From positions 1 through 52,121 of the forward strand of contig NZ_SDLV01000001.1 in assembly GCF_004916905.1 (NCBI RefSeq): a stretch of DNA of 52,121 bases, in the 5' to 3' direction. A program made the translations under genes and the position numbers. How positions within the stretch are numbered: the first letter of the stretch is position 1; every line of letters starts with the position of its first letter. Of this stretch, positions 35,506 through 44,805 are shown piece by piece. The notes beneath the pieces were generated by a model that saw nothing but the letters and a program-made list of their open reading frames with translations, was not told the origin of the DNA and did not search any database. Source of the DNA: Chryseobacterium candidae. GTDB lineage: Bacteria; Bacteroidota; Bacteroidia; Flavobacteriales; Weeksellaceae.

Positions 35506-35577
35506 TTTGTTTAACAATTTTGTCAAAAATAATTTTTACTATAAATTTGCACAAATTTGTTTAACAAAAATGTCAAA
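35506..35577 (+). promoter_or_regulatory. tetR promoter bracketed by two 22-bp operator-like boxes
   Basis: Box A (35506-35527) and box B (35556-35577) read TTTGTTTAACAA, three variable A/T bases, then TGTCAAA. They match at 19 of 22 positions and start exactly 50 bases apart. Between and across them lies TTTG (35519-35522), 19 bases, TAAATTTG (35542-35549). Box A overlaps the -33 element and box B covers the start codon at 35570, a layout suited to autorepression by the TetR protein. Confidence 0.75.
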
Positions 35578-36163
35578 TCAAGCAAAAAAAGACCAAACAC
35601 AGGAATTGATCAAGGAGACAGCGAAGAATTTATTCTTTGTGAAAGGAAAATTTGATGCTACTACGCAGGAGATTGCAGATGAAGCAGGAGTGAATAGAAC
35701 CCTTATTAATTACTATTTCCGTTCAAGGGATAAGCTTATCCAGATCATCTTTGATGAAGCGCAAAGAGTAGAGCAGGAAAAATCGAAGATCATTCAGAAT
35801 TCAGCTCTTCCTTTTAAAGAGAAGATCAGCAAGTTCATAGAAAGCAGCCTTTCTACAAGCCTTCAGTATCCTTATCTGGAAACATATATCGTATCACAGA
35901 TCAATAAAGGAACTTGCCATCACAGAGAAATCGAAGAGGATATCCTGAATGATATGTACAAGGATATTGAAAAGGAAATGGAATTGGGAAATATTGAGAA
36001 AATGGCACCCGTTCAGTTTATTCTGAATATGGTTTCGCTGCTGGTATTCCCAAGTGCTGTAAGACCATTATTTATGGAAAATTTATTGATTAATGATGAA
36101 GAATATGATAAGATTATTTCTGAAAGAAGAGAGATCATTATCAATATGTTGTTTAAAAATTAA
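35570..36163 (+). CDS. TetR/AcrR family transcriptional regulator
   Basis: A 197-residue regulator from the ATG at 35570 (MSNQAKKDQTQEL). An upstream in-frame start would lie inside the promoter. The N-terminal helix-turn-helix is at about 31-52 (TTQEIADEAGVNRTLINYYF), followed by a ligand-binding helical domain. It is the first gene before a TolC - MFP - RND efflux operon, 87 bases upstream of it on the same strand, so it most likely represses that operon and itself. Duplicated 22-bp boxes at its promoter are the candidate binding sites. Confidence 0.93.
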   Translation: MSNQAKKDQTQELIKETAKNLFFVKGKFDATTQEIADEAGVNRTLINYYFRSRDKLIQIIFDEAQRVEQEKSKIIQNSALPFKEKISKFIESSLSTSLQYPYLETYIVSQINKGTCHHREIEEDILNDMYKDIEKEMELGNIEKMAPVQFILNMVSLLVFPSAVRPLFMENLLINDEEYDKIISERREIIINMLFKN

Positions 36164-36250
36164 AAAACTAAAGTATTTCTGAAAATGATTCGTCATTTAG
36201 AAATAAATAATGAATGAAAATTAAATAAAAAATAAACGAAGTATAAAATT

Positions 36251-37603
36251 ATGAATAGAAAACGTATAACTGCTACAAAGCTAAAAATTGGGATAGCTTC
36301 AGCATTTATGATTTTCGGCTCTACACTGATGTCTGCCCAGCAGCAGGTTTCCCTGCAGGAAGCAATAAAACAGGCACTTCAAAATAAGGCAGAAGCTAAA
36401 AAAGCTGCTTTACAGGTCAAAAAAGCCGAATACAAGATTGATGAAGCCAGAGCCGGTGCACTTCCACAGGTCAGTGCAACAGCAGGTTTAACCTATAATC
36501 CGATTATTCAGGAATCTTTGCTGGAATTTGGAGGTGAGAAAATCAGAGCACAGTTTGGGCAGCCCTGGGGATCAACAGCTTCTGTACAGCTTCAGCAGGC
36601 TATTTTTGACCAAAGAGTATTTACTGGACTTAAAGCGGCAAAATCAACAAGAGAATTCTATGTACTGAATGCTCAGTTAACCAATGAACAGATTATTGAA
36701 AATGTGGCAACAGCTTATTATCAGGTGTTTGTACAGGAGGAAAATCTTAAAACGGTAACAGCCAGCTATGCCAATACTGAAAAAGTAAGAAATGTTATTA
36801 AAAGTCTGGTTGATAACGGTTTGGCCAAATCAATCGATTTAGACAGAACAAATGTTCAGCTTACCAATATCGGTTCCAATAAGCAGGCTTTAATCAACTC
36901 TGTTGAACTTTCAAAAAATGCCCTTAAGTTTTATATGGGAATCCCGATTTCTACAGATATCGAGCTTGAAGAAAAACAAATCGAACCAAAGCCTGAGCTG
37001 ATTGCGAGCAATGTAGATCTTAATAACCGTACAGAACTTAAAGTTTTAAATAAAAACAGGGAACTTTTGGTTTTTAATAAAAAAGCGACTGAAGCTTATC
37101 TTTATCCCTCAGTAAATCTTACAGCAAACTACGGATGGGGGGCAAACGGAGCAAAATTTCCTTTAACAAATGGTCTTAGCAGAGGCGTTCTTTGGAGTGA
37201 TTACTCAGCAATTGGTTTGAATGTACATATTCCCATTTTCACGGGAGGAGCTACAAAAGCGAAAATCAACCAGGCAGAAATTGATATTAAGGATCTGGAT
37301 GCTGATATTGAAAACACTCAGTTGAGCTTAAGTTTAGATTATAAAAATGCAGTTACCAATATGGAAAATGCATTAATTAATATCGAAAGCATGAAAGATA
37401 ATGTAGGATTGGCAGAAAGAGTTCAGAAAAATACTCAGTCTAACTACCAGTATGGTCTGGCAACCCTTACAGAGGTACTGGATTCTGAAAATGCTTTGAC
37501 ACAAGCAAAACAGAACTATTCTAATGCATTGTTAGATTACAAGCAGGCAGAGATCAAGCTGATAAAAGCTAAGGGTGAACTAAACACACTACAAAACTTA
37601 TAA
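36251..37603 (+). CDS. TolC family outer membrane efflux protein
   Basis: A 450-residue outer membrane channel with an N-terminal export signal (hydrophobic core IASAFMIFGSTLMSA). There are two homologous OEP halves, beginning VSLQEAIKQALQNKAEAKKA and, in the second half, QYGLATLTEVLDSENALTQA. The long alpha-helical barrel pattern is clear. It is the outer exit duct of the tripartite pump encoded by the next two genes, with 9 bases to the membrane fusion gene. No signal for a lipid anchor (no lipobox cysteine). Confidence 0.93.
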   Translation: MNRKRITATKLKIGIASAFMIFGSTLMSAQQQVSLQEAIKQALQNKAEAKKAALQVKKAEYKIDEARAGALPQVSATAGLTYNPIIQESLLEFGGEKIRAQFGQPWGSTASVQLQQAIFDQRVFTGLKAAKSTREFYVLNAQLTNEQIIENVATAYYQVFVQEENLKTVTASYANTEKVRNVIKSLVDNGLAKSIDLDRTNVQLTNIGSNKQALINSVELSKNALKFYMGIPISTDIELEEKQIEPKPELIASNVDLNNRTELKVLNKNRELLVFNKKATEAYLYPSVNLTANYGWGANGAKFPLTNGLSRGVLWSDYSAIGLNVHIPIFTGGATKAKINQAEIDIKDLDADIENTQLSLSLDYKNAVTNMENALINIESMKDNVGLAERVQKNTQSNYQYGLATLTEVLDSENALTQAKQNYSNALLDYKQAEIKLIKAKGELNTLQNL

Positions 37604-37612
37604 TAAACTAAA

Positions 37613-38674
37613 ATGAAAAAAACTTTAATATATATCATCGTAGCAGCTGTACTGGTAGGGTTAGCCGCTTACAAGATTGCTGGTAACAAAGAAAAACAGA
37701 CGCAGGAAGTAAAAGAAGTTGCGAAGCAGGTGGATAAAATCAATGTTAATATTGTAACCGTTACAAGAGAAAATATTGATACAGACTACTCAGCCAACGG
37801 TACTTTTATTCCTAAGCAGGAAATGAACCAGTCTTCTGAAATCTCTGGACGTATCGTAAGCGTTTTGGTAAAAGAAGGTTCAAGGGTAGGAGCAGGGCAG
37901 GTTTTGGCAACTATCAAAAAAGATGCTATCGAGGTGGATGTTACCCAGGCTCAGAACAATCTGCAGAATGCTATTATTGATAACCAGCGCTATGAAAACG
38001 CATACAAGACAGGAGGTGTTACAAAACAGCAGCTTGATAACTCAAGATTACAGCTTAAAAATGCTCAGGCTGCAGTAAAAGCTCAGGGAGTAAAAGTAAA
38101 TGATACAAGCATCCGTGCAGGAATCAGCGGTACAATCAATAAGAAAATGGTTGAACCTGGAACAGTCGTTTCTCCTGGAACGTCAATGTTTGAAATCGTT
38201 AATATCAACAGTCTGAAACTTTCTGTTTTAGTAGATGAAAGCCAGATTGGAAAAATCCAGCTAGGTCAGGAAGTTCCTATTAAAGTAAATGTTTTACCTG
38301 AAGATTCTTTCGTAGGTAGAATTACTTTCATTGCTCCTAAAAGTGATGCTTCTCTGAATTTCCCTGTTGAAATTGAAGTACAGAACAGAGGAAACCTTAA
38401 GGCTGGTATGTATGCAACTGCTAAATTCAGTACAAACAACGGCGCAGAAACTCAGAATATGCTGACTGTTCCTGCAGAAGCGTTTGTAAATGGAGTAAGC
38501 TCAGGACAATTATTCGTTGTTCAGAATGGAGTTGCTAAATTGATCAAAGTAACCATTGGAAAAGTTTACGGAGATAAAGTTCAGGTTTTAAGCGGATTGA
38601 ATGGAGGTGAGCAGGTAGTTACCAGCGGACAGATCAATCTGGACAACGGATCTAAAGTGAACATTATAAAGTAG
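37613..38674 (+). CDS. Efflux RND periplasmic adaptor subunit (membrane fusion protein)
   Basis: A 353-residue adaptor with an N-terminal membrane anchor (TLIYIIVAAVLVGLAAY). It has the lipoyl/barrel-sandwich halves (ISGRIVSVLVKEGSRVGAGQ and IRAGISGTINKKMVEPGTVV) around a helical hairpin. The beta-barrel (LSVLVDESQIGKIQLGQEV) and membrane-proximal domain (about 280-353) come next. It links the RND pump to TolC. Spacing is 9 bases from the tolC-like gene and 7 bases to the RND gene, so they are one operon. Confidence 0.94.
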   Translation: MKKTLIYIIVAAVLVGLAAYKIAGNKEKQTQEVKEVAKQVDKINVNIVTVTRENIDTDYSANGTFIPKQEMNQSSEISGRIVSVLVKEGSRVGAGQVLATIKKDAIEVDVTQAQNNLQNAIIDNQRYENAYKTGGVTKQQLDNSRLQLKNAQAAVKAQGVKVNDTSIRAGISGTINKKMVEPGTVVSPGTSMFEIVNINSLKLSVLVDESQIGKIQLGQEVPIKVNVLPEDSFVGRITFIAPKSDASLNFPVEIEVQNRGNLKAGMYATAKFSTNNGAETQNMLTVPAEAFVNGVSSGQLFVVQNGVAKLIKVTIGKVYGDKVQVLSGLNGGEQVVTSGQINLDNGSKVNIIK

Positions 38675-38681
38675 CAGATCG

Positions 38682-41600
38682 ATGAAGTTAGCAGAAATAT
38701 CCATTAAAAGACCCTCGCTGGTAATTGTATTATTTACAATTCTGACGCTGGGAGGTATCCTGAGTTATACGCTCATGGGATACGAATTGATTCCGAAGTT
38801 TGAAACCAACATGGTAACCATTTCTACGGTATATCCGGGAGCTTCACCTGCAGAGGTGGAAACATCCGTAACCCGAAAGATTGAAGATGCCGTAGGTTCT
38901 TTGGAAAACGTTAAAAAAGTAGAATCTTCTTCATACGAAAGTTTATCCGTAATCATGGTTCAGCTGAACGACGGAGCCGATGTAGATTACGCTTTAAATG
39001 ATGCACAGAGAAAGGTGAATGCTATTCTGGCAGACCTTCCGGAAGATGTAAAAGCACCGTCTCTGAACAAATTCTCTTTAGATGACTTACCTATTATCAC
39101 GATGAGTATTTCATCTGATAAGCTGAACAGTAAAGACCTGTACGACTTATTGGATAAAAAGATTGAACCTATTTTCTCCCGTGTAAACGGTGTGGCTCAG
39201 GTTGACCTTGTAGGTGGACAGGAGAGAGAAATTCAGGTAAATCTTGATGAGAAAAAATTACAGGGGTACGGGCTTTCAATTGGAGATGTACAACAGGCCA
39301 TTCTTTCATCAAACCTTGATTTCCCTACAGGAAGTTTGAAAACGAGAACTACAAAATCTACGATCAGACTTTCAGGAAAGTATAAATCTACGGAGGAAAT
39401 GAATAACCTCGTTGTTTCCAATAAAAACGGTGCACAGGTACGTTTATCAGATATCGCAACAGTTTTTGACTCTCAGAAAGATGTTGAAAAAGTAGCGAGA
39501 TTCAACCAGTTCCCGACTATTTTAATGCAGGTTAAAAAACAATCTGATGCAAATGCGGTAGCAGTATCTGAAAGTGTTCAGAAAACCATCAAAACTGTAG
39601 AAGATGCATACAAAGTTCAGGGAGTAAAAGTAAAAATCGTAAACGATACCACAGAATTTACCCTTGAATCTGCAAACCACGTTATTTTCGACTTATTCTT
39701 AGCGATTATCCTCGTGGCGATTGTAATGTTGTTATTCCTTCACAGTATCAGAAACGCCTTTATTGTAATGGTTTCTATCCCGGCTTCATTGGTGGCAGCC
39801 TTCATCGGAATGAACCTGATGGGATATACTTTGAACCTGATGAGTTTACTGGGACTATCCCTTGTGGTAGGTATTCTGGTGGATGACGCAATTGTAGTTC
39901 TGGAAAACATTTACCGTCACATGGAGATGGGTAAAAGTAAGATCAGAGCAGCATATGACGGAGCTTCAGAGATCGGATTTACCGTTGCGGCGATTACCCT
40001 GGTAATTGTGGTGGTATTCTTACCGATCGCGATGAGTTCAGGTCTTGTAGCCAACATCCTTGCCCAGTTCTGCGTCACGGTAGTTATTGCCACCTTGTTA
40101 TCCTTATTGGCTTCATTTACCATCATTCCTTGGTTATCATCAAGATTCGGTAAACTGGAACATTTAACAGGTAAAAACTGGTTTGAGAAATTCATTCTTT
40201 GGTTTGAAGGATTAATTGACAAATTTACCCACTGGATCACAGGAATCCTTGAATGGTGTCTGAAAACTACATTAAGAAGAATCTCAACAGTAGTGATCAC
40301 ATTTATTGTTTTAATCAGTTCATTCTTGCTGGTAGTATTCGGATTTATTGGAGGAGAGTTCTTCCCGCCAATTGACCGTGGTCAGTTCTTAGTACAAATG
40401 GAATTGTCAAAAGATGCAACCGTTGAAAAGACAAACCAATTAACATTAGAAGTTGAAAAATTCTTAAGAAACGATAAAGATGTTGTAGATCTTATTACAA
40501 CAGTCGGACAGCAGTCTACAGGTTTTGGGGGTGCTCAGGCAACCACTTACCAGTCTGAGGTTCAGGTGAACTTAACAGATAAGTCTGAGCGTACAGAAAG
40601 CACCAACATCAAAGCTGCAAAAATAAAAAGACTGTTAGAGGAGAAATTCACAGGAGTTGAGTTTAAAACGGCTCCAATCGGTATCATGGGTGCTGAAAAT
40701 GCTCCTATTGAAATGGTGGTGACAGGTCCTGATAACGCTACAGCAGTAAAAGAAGCAACGAGAATCCTTGAACTATTGAAAAAAGTTCCGGGAGCAGTAG
40801 ATGCCGAATTGTCAACTGATACAGGTAGCCCTGAAGTTCAGGTAAGTATCGACAGAGATAAAATGTCTGCTTTAGGTTTAAACCTTTCAAGCGTAGGACA
40901 GACGATGCAGACAGCATTCAACGGAAATACAGACGGAAAATTCAGAGCCGGGGAATATGAATATGATATCAATATCCGTTTCGGAGATGTAAACAGACAA
41001 TCTATTGATGATGTGAAAAACCTTATGTTTACAAACCCTCAGGGACAGCAGGTTCGTTTGAGCCAGTTTGCTAATGTGGAAATGGGTTCAGGGCCAAGTT
41101 TGCTGGAACGTAGAGACAAATCTCCTTCCGTAAAAGTAAGAGCAAAAGCTGTTGGTAGACCTGTTGGTGACGTAGCCAATGAGTGGGCGAATCAGTTCAT
41201 GAACAGCACCAAAAAACCTGTGGGTGTAGATTACATCTGGAGTGGAGATATGGAAAACCAGCAGGAAGGTTTCGGTACGTTAGGAATTGCATTATTGGCA
41301 GCTATCGTATTGGTGTACCTGGTAATGGTTTCACTATATGACAGTTTCGTCTATCCTTTCGTGGTATTGTTCTCAATTCCGCTAGCAATGATCGGGGTAA
41401 TGGTAATCCTTGCCTTAACAGCCAACTCACTGAATATTTTCACCATGCTGGGGATGATCATGTTGATTGGTCTGGTAGCGAAGAATGCGATCCTTATTGT
41501 TGACTTTACGAATGCAAGAAAGGCTGCAGGTGCCAATACCCACGATGCTTTGGTACAAGCCAATCACGCCCGTCTTCGTCCGATCCTGATGACCACCATT

Positions 41601-41870
41601 GCGATGATCTTCGGTATGTTACCGATCGCATTGGCAACAGGTGCCGGAGCTGAGATGAACAAAGGTCTTGCATGGGTAGTAATTGGTGGTTTAACATCAT
41701 CACTATTCCTTACATTGATCATTGTACCGGTAGTATACTCTCTATTTGACTCTGTTCTAAGAAGAATGGGTAAAGATACTAAAGTAGACTACGAAGCTGA
41801 AATGAAAGCAGATTACGTACACAGAGAACTGAATGAAGACGGATTTACTCCGAAGCATTTAGATAAATAA
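38682..41870 (+). CDS. RND (AcrB/HAE-1-like) efflux transporter permease
   Basis: A 1062-residue inner-membrane proton-driven multidrug exporter. Twelve membrane helices are arranged as two repeats with large periplasmic loops. The proton relay is intact: D401-D402 in VGILVDDAIVVLENIYRH and K934 in LIGLVAKNAILIVDF. Length and organisation fit the HAE-1 family. With the adaptor and TolC proteins it forms a complete tripartite pump; substrates cannot be read. An intrinsic terminator follows directly, closing the operon. Confidence 0.96.
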   Translation: MKLAEISIKRPSLVIVLFTILTLGGILSYTLMGYELIPKFETNMVTISTVYPGASPAEVETSVTRKIEDAVGSLENVKKVESSSYESLSVIMVQLNDGADVDYALNDAQRKVNAILADLPEDVKAPSLNKFSLDDLPIITMSISSDKLNSKDLYDLLDKKIEPIFSRVNGVAQVDLVGGQEREIQVNLDEKKLQGYGLSIGDVQQAILSSNLDFPTGSLKTRTTKSTIRLSGKYKSTEEMNNLVVSNKNGAQVRLSDIATVFDSQKDVEKVARFNQFPTILMQVKKQSDANAVAVSESVQKTIKTVEDAYKVQGVKVKIVNDTTEFTLESANHVIFDLFLAIILVAIVMLLFLHSIRNAFIVMVSIPASLVAAFIGMNLMGYTLNLMSLLGLSLVVGILVDDAIVVLENIYRHMEMGKSKIRAAYDGASEIGFTVAAITLVIVVVFLPIAMSSGLVANILAQFCVTVVIATLLSLLASFTIIPWLSSRFGKLEHLTGKNWFEKFILWFEGLIDKFTHWITGILEWCLKTTLRRISTVVITFIVLISSFLLVVFGFIGGEFFPPIDRGQFLVQMELSKDATVEKTNQLTLEVEKFLRNDKDVVDLITTVGQQSTGFGGAQATTYQSEVQVNLTDKSERTESTNIKAAKIKRLLEEKFTGVEFKTAPIGIMGAENAPIEMVVTGPDNATAVKEATRILELLKKVPGAVDAELSTDTGSPEVQVSIDRDKMSALGLNLSSVGQTMQTAFNGNTDGKFRAGEYEYDINIRFGDVNRQSIDDVKNLMFTNPQGQQVRLSQFANVEMGSGPSLLERRDKSPSVKVRAKAVGRPVGDVANEWANQFMNSTKKPVGVDYIWSGDMENQQEGFGTLGIALLAAIVLVYLVMVSLYDSFVYPFVVLFSIPLAMIGVMVILALTANSLNIFTMLGMIMLIGLVAKNAILIVDFTNARKAAGANTHDALVQANHARLRPILMTTIAMIFGMLPIALATGAGAEMNKGLAWVVIGGLTSSLFLTLIIVPVVYSLFDSVLRRMGKDTKVDYEAEMKADYVHRELNEDGFTPKHLDK

Positions 41871-41889
41871 ATTAAACCTTTAATTAACC

Positions 41890-41922
41890 AAAAGCGCCTC
41901 AGAAAATCTGAGGCGCTTTTTT
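41890..41922 (+). terminator. Terminator of the efflux operon
   Basis: A 14-bp GC-rich stem AAAAGCGCCTCAGA with its complement and loop AAA, followed by TT and further T. Strong. Confidence 0.92.
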
Positions 41923-41958
41923 GTTGACATTTGATGATTTAAAATTGAGTTATATAGG

Positions 41959-42110
41959 TTTTGGCTAAAGCCATTGGATGGTTTTTATTATTGTAAATGG
42001 GCTAAAGCCCATTTCTATTGATGATGATTATTGCGCATTAAGAAAATATTCAATAGGAGCGGGCTTTAGCCCGCTTAAATTTATAACAGCCAATATTGCT
42101 TTAGCCAAAA
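41959..42110. repeat. Nested GGCTAAAGCC palindromic element, 152 bp
   Basis: Outer arms: TTTTGGCTAAAGCCATTGG (41959-41977) with an inverted near-copy at 42090-42110. Inner arms: GGGCTAAAGCCC plus TCTATTGA (41999-42021) with an inverted near-copy at 42050-42072. The inner right arm lies in a near-palindrome GCGGGCT-TT-AGCCCGC (42059-42074). No ORF lies inside. The short copy at 30437-30490 shares the ends. It occupies most of the 313-base gap after the efflux operon. Confidence 0.75.
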
Positions 42111-42132
42111 CATAACATCCGGTTTGGGCAAC

Positions 42133-42160
42133 AAAAAAGCTCCCAGTAAAACTGAAAGCT
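42133..42160 (-). terminator. Terminator of the J-KTSC gene
   Basis: Stem AGCTCCCAG (42138-42146) with CTGAAAGCT (42152-42160, two wobble pairs), then six T on the minus strand. Confidence 0.7.
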
Positions 42161-42183
42161 CTTATATATTGTAATGTAAAAAA

Positions 42184-42630
42184 TTAATCTGCCATCGCTT
42201 CTCCGGACTTTCTGTACACGAAGTTTCCGTAGATGTGTCTTCTTGCAAAACGGCTTGGTGAATCAGCATTAATCATTTTGATATACGTGTTTTTTGGAAC
42301 CCCCATATACTCATACATATTTCCGTTCAAATGCTGAACCGTTAAAATTGATTTTTCAAGATAAAAATCCTGAATATTAGATTTTGTAATCGTTTCAGTA
42401 TATTCTTCCTTGTACTTTTCCTGGGTTTCAGAATTAATGCTTACCAAAAAGTGATACGCTTCAATCACAGATTTGCTCTTTTCTTCAGCTTCCAGTTTTC
42501 CGGCTTCATCATTAATAAATTTATCAGGATGCGTATCTTTCATCACATTTCTGTAAATGGTCTTTAATTCTTTTAGAGTAACATTTTTATCTACTCCAAG
42601 AAGCGTTCTGTGCTCACCAATTTTTTTCAT
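42184..42630 (-). CDS. J domain - KTSC domain fusion protein
   Basis: A 148-residue protein with two parts. An N-terminal J domain (about 5-72) has the HPD tripeptide H34-P35-D36 in DTHPDKF, which stimulates DnaK-type chaperones. A C-terminal KTSC domain (about 88-145) has LTVQHLNGNMYEYMGVPKNT and FARRHIYGNFVYRK. There is no Gly/Phe or zinc region as in DnaJ, so it is a small specialised co-chaperone. KTSC is a poorly characterised domain often found with nucleic acid enzymes. It is monocistronic with its own terminator. Confidence 0.85.
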   Translation of the reverse strand: MKKIGEHRTLLGVDKNVTLKELKTIYRNVMKDTHPDKFINDEAGKLEAEEKSKSVIEAYHFLVSINSETQEKYKEEYTETITKSNIQDFYLEKSILTVQHLNGNMYEYMGVPKNTYIKMINADSPSRFARRHIYGNFVYRKSGEAMAD

Positions 42631-42824
42631 ATCTCTAATCCTTATTTTCGGGGTGCAAAATTACGGATTTAAATCTGATAAACCATAACTTATTCATTAT
42701 TAATTTATTTGAGTGTTTTTAAAGCATTAAATTATAATGATAAAGAGCTGCTATAGTGTGTATGGTCAACTTTCACAGCTCATTAAGATCTGATGGTAAT
42801 GATTATTCAATCTGAAAATAAATA

Positions 42825-42849
42825 AAAACAGTACCCAATCTGAGTACTG
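42825..42849 (-). terminator. Probable terminator of the 43-kb secreted-protein gene
   Basis: A short stem CAGTAC (42829-42834) with GTACTG (42844-42849). T residues follow on the minus strand. Confidence 0.55.
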
Positions 42850-42894
42850 CTAATATATTTTTAAATATTTAAATGCTTCAATCTTTTAATAAAC

Positions 42895-43665
42895 CTACGG
42901 CTCATCACAAGTTCTTTTCAGCTTAGTAAAAATCTTATCAAAATCCTTGTAAGAGGTCTCTTCATTATCACGCTTTTGTCTGAAACTGCTGTTGGCACAG
43001 TTGTGAAAACCCAGCCCAATCATATCGATTAATGCATAATCTTCTTTTTGAGGATCATTCATTTTGGCATCAAATCTTGCCATTACACCCTTGGGGTCAG
43101 CATTATTTTTGCTTTTAAGTTCAGTGTATGTTCGCCATGCTGCAAACATCTTTTCTCTGTCGGGCGAGGATATGGCATCAATCTGCTCTTTGCAGGTATC
43201 ATAATATTTACTGTTTCTCAATGTGGAAGGATCAGAATAGGCAAGGATTTCTTCTTTATTAAGCTGGTATTCATTTTCAAAAGAATCGATAGTTTCTTCC
43301 ATTAATTTTTTCCATTTGGGAAGATCAATTACTTTGAGGCTGTACAATTCTTTTTTCTTTTCGTCATACTGCTTTTCCAGTTCCTGTAAATACGTTTCTC
43401 TGTTTTTACGGATTTCTTCAAGCTGGGCAATTTTAAAAACAGGCTGGGTATCAAATACAACCCCATTGAACTGATACAAAAGTTTGTTGATCCCATCTAT
43501 TTCTTCTTTCTTATATTTAGCCGGGTCAAAATACCCTTTGTTGTCACAGTTAAAAGTCTGATAGCTGTAAGGGGTAAGATTGTTTGCTTTTGCAGGAGTT
43601 TTTTGCCCCCAAATAGTAATGGATAAGGCCAAAGCAAGCCCGATCATCATTTTTTTCATGTACAT
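42895..43665 (-). CDS. Secreted protein of unknown function, coiled-coil rich
   Basis: Up to 256 residues; the second ATG (MKKMMIGLALALSITIWGQ, start 43659) gives a standard signal peptide. The mature region is strongly helical and charged, with a probable coiled coil at about 80-115 (AQLEEIRKNRETYLQELEKQ). Four mature cysteines (FNCDN, YDTCKE, FHNCAN, RTCDEP) could form disulfides, consistent with export. I recognise no family. It is a monocistronic minus-strand gene. Confidence 0.7.
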   Translation of the reverse strand: MYMKKMMIGLALALSITIWGQKTPAKANNLTPYSYQTFNCDNKGYFDPAKYKKEEIDGINKLLYQFNGVVFDTQPVFKIAQLEEIRKNRETYLQELEKQYDEKKKELYSLKVIDLPKWKKLMEETIDSFENEYQLNKEEILAYSDPSTLRNSKYYDTCKEQIDAISSPDREKMFAAWRTYTELKSKNNADPKGVMARFDAKMNDPQKEDYALIDMIGLGFHNCANSSFRQKRDNEETSYKDFDKIFTKLKRTCDEP

Positions 43666-43882
43666 AACCTGTTGAAAGAATCCGAATTTTCTGAATTTCT
43701 ATGCAAAATTAAGGCTTTAAATTGAAAATATAAAGGATTAAATAGATTTTCTCAATGGTTTTTGTAAATTTTATATGAATTTTGCACTAACGATTTAATA
43801 CTTTAAAAATTTCAGACCGTAAAATTCTAAAAAATGAATAGTAATAAACTGATACAGAGATGTTTTTGTTAATAATAACTAC

Positions 43883-44785
43883 TTACTTTAATAAATCTTT
43901 TAAAGCTTTCTCAAGATCCGGAAATTTGAAATGGAATCCTGCATCCTCAAGTTTCTTTGAGGATGCCCGTGACCCTTCCAATATAGCAACAGCGAGTTCG
44001 CCAAATAATAGTTTCAGAACAAACCCGGGAACATTAGGCATAAATAAAGGTTTCTTAAGTACCTGGGCAATCTTTTTTGTCAGCTCTTTATTGGTGGCAT
44101 GCTGTGGAGAGACTGCATTATAAGCTCCATCCATATTAGGATTTTTTAAAGCAAATTCATAAATAGAACAAATATCTTCAATATGAACCCAGGGCATGTA
44201 TTGCTTGCCGCTTCCCAGAGGAGAACCGATATAATATTGGATAGGAGGGATCATTTTCTTTAATGCTCCGTCCTTTTCAGAAAGAACAACAGCGGTACGT
44301 ATCTTGACAACTCTTTCTGCCAGATCCTGTTCCTTAAAATCGTCAGCAGCCCTTTCCCATAAAACAACTACCTCACTTAGAAAATCGTTGCCTGGCGGAT
44401 CTGTTTCTGTATAAATTTTTTCTGAAGTTTCCGTACCATAAAAATTAATTCCCGAAGCTGAAATAAAAGATTTTAGCCTGATCTTGTTTTTTCTTAAAGT
44501 TGTTCTCAGCAATTCCGCAGAATCTACACGGCTGGAAATCAGTTCTTTTTTTCTTTCCGGAGTCCAGCGCTTTTCTGAAATATTGGCACCTGCAAGATGA
44601 ATGATGTGGGACACATTCTCAAAGGCGGTCTCATCAATAGTTCCTTTTTTGATGTCCCATTCATATTCATAATTATGAACTTTTTTTCGGGTCAGAAACC
44701 TGATTTCGTATTCCTTATCTATTTTTTTTGCCAGTTCCTTGGCAATCATGCCGCCGGCACCTGTGATCAGAACGACTTCTTTCAT
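43883..44785 (-). CDS. TIGR01777-type NAD(P)-dependent epimerase (SDR39U1-like)
   Basis: A 300-residue extended short-chain dehydrogenase-like protein. The nucleotide-binding motif is ITGAGGMIAKELAKKI (residues 7-22). IIHLAGANISEKRWTPERKK (61-80) is diagnostic of the group. SASGINFYGTE replaces the usual Tyr-Lys segment, and the C-terminal DUF1731-like tail includes FKFPDLEKALKDLL. The substrate is not known for the family. It is last in a three-gene minus-strand unit after the HPP and small zinc proteins (20-base gap). Confidence 0.9.
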   Translation of the reverse strand: MKEVVLITGAGGMIAKELAKKIDKEYEIRFLTRKKVHNYEYEWDIKKGTIDETAFENVSHIIHLAGANISEKRWTPERKKELISSRVDSAELLRTTLRKNKIRLKSFISASGINFYGTETSEKIYTETDPPGNDFLSEVVVLWERAADDFKEQDLAERVVKIRTAVVLSEKDGALKKMIPPIQYYIGSPLGSGKQYMPWVHIEDICSIYEFALKNPNMDGAYNAVSPQHATNKELTKKIAQVLKKPLFMPNVPGFVLKLLFGELAVAILEGSRASSKKLEDAGFHFKFPDLEKALKDLLK

Positions 44786-44805
44786 AATTTTATATTTGTG
44801 GTGGG

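Noticed and set aside
41959..42110. CRISPR array
   Set aside because: The repeats are palindromic inverted pairs of irregular spacing, not regularly spaced direct repeats, and no cas genes are present.
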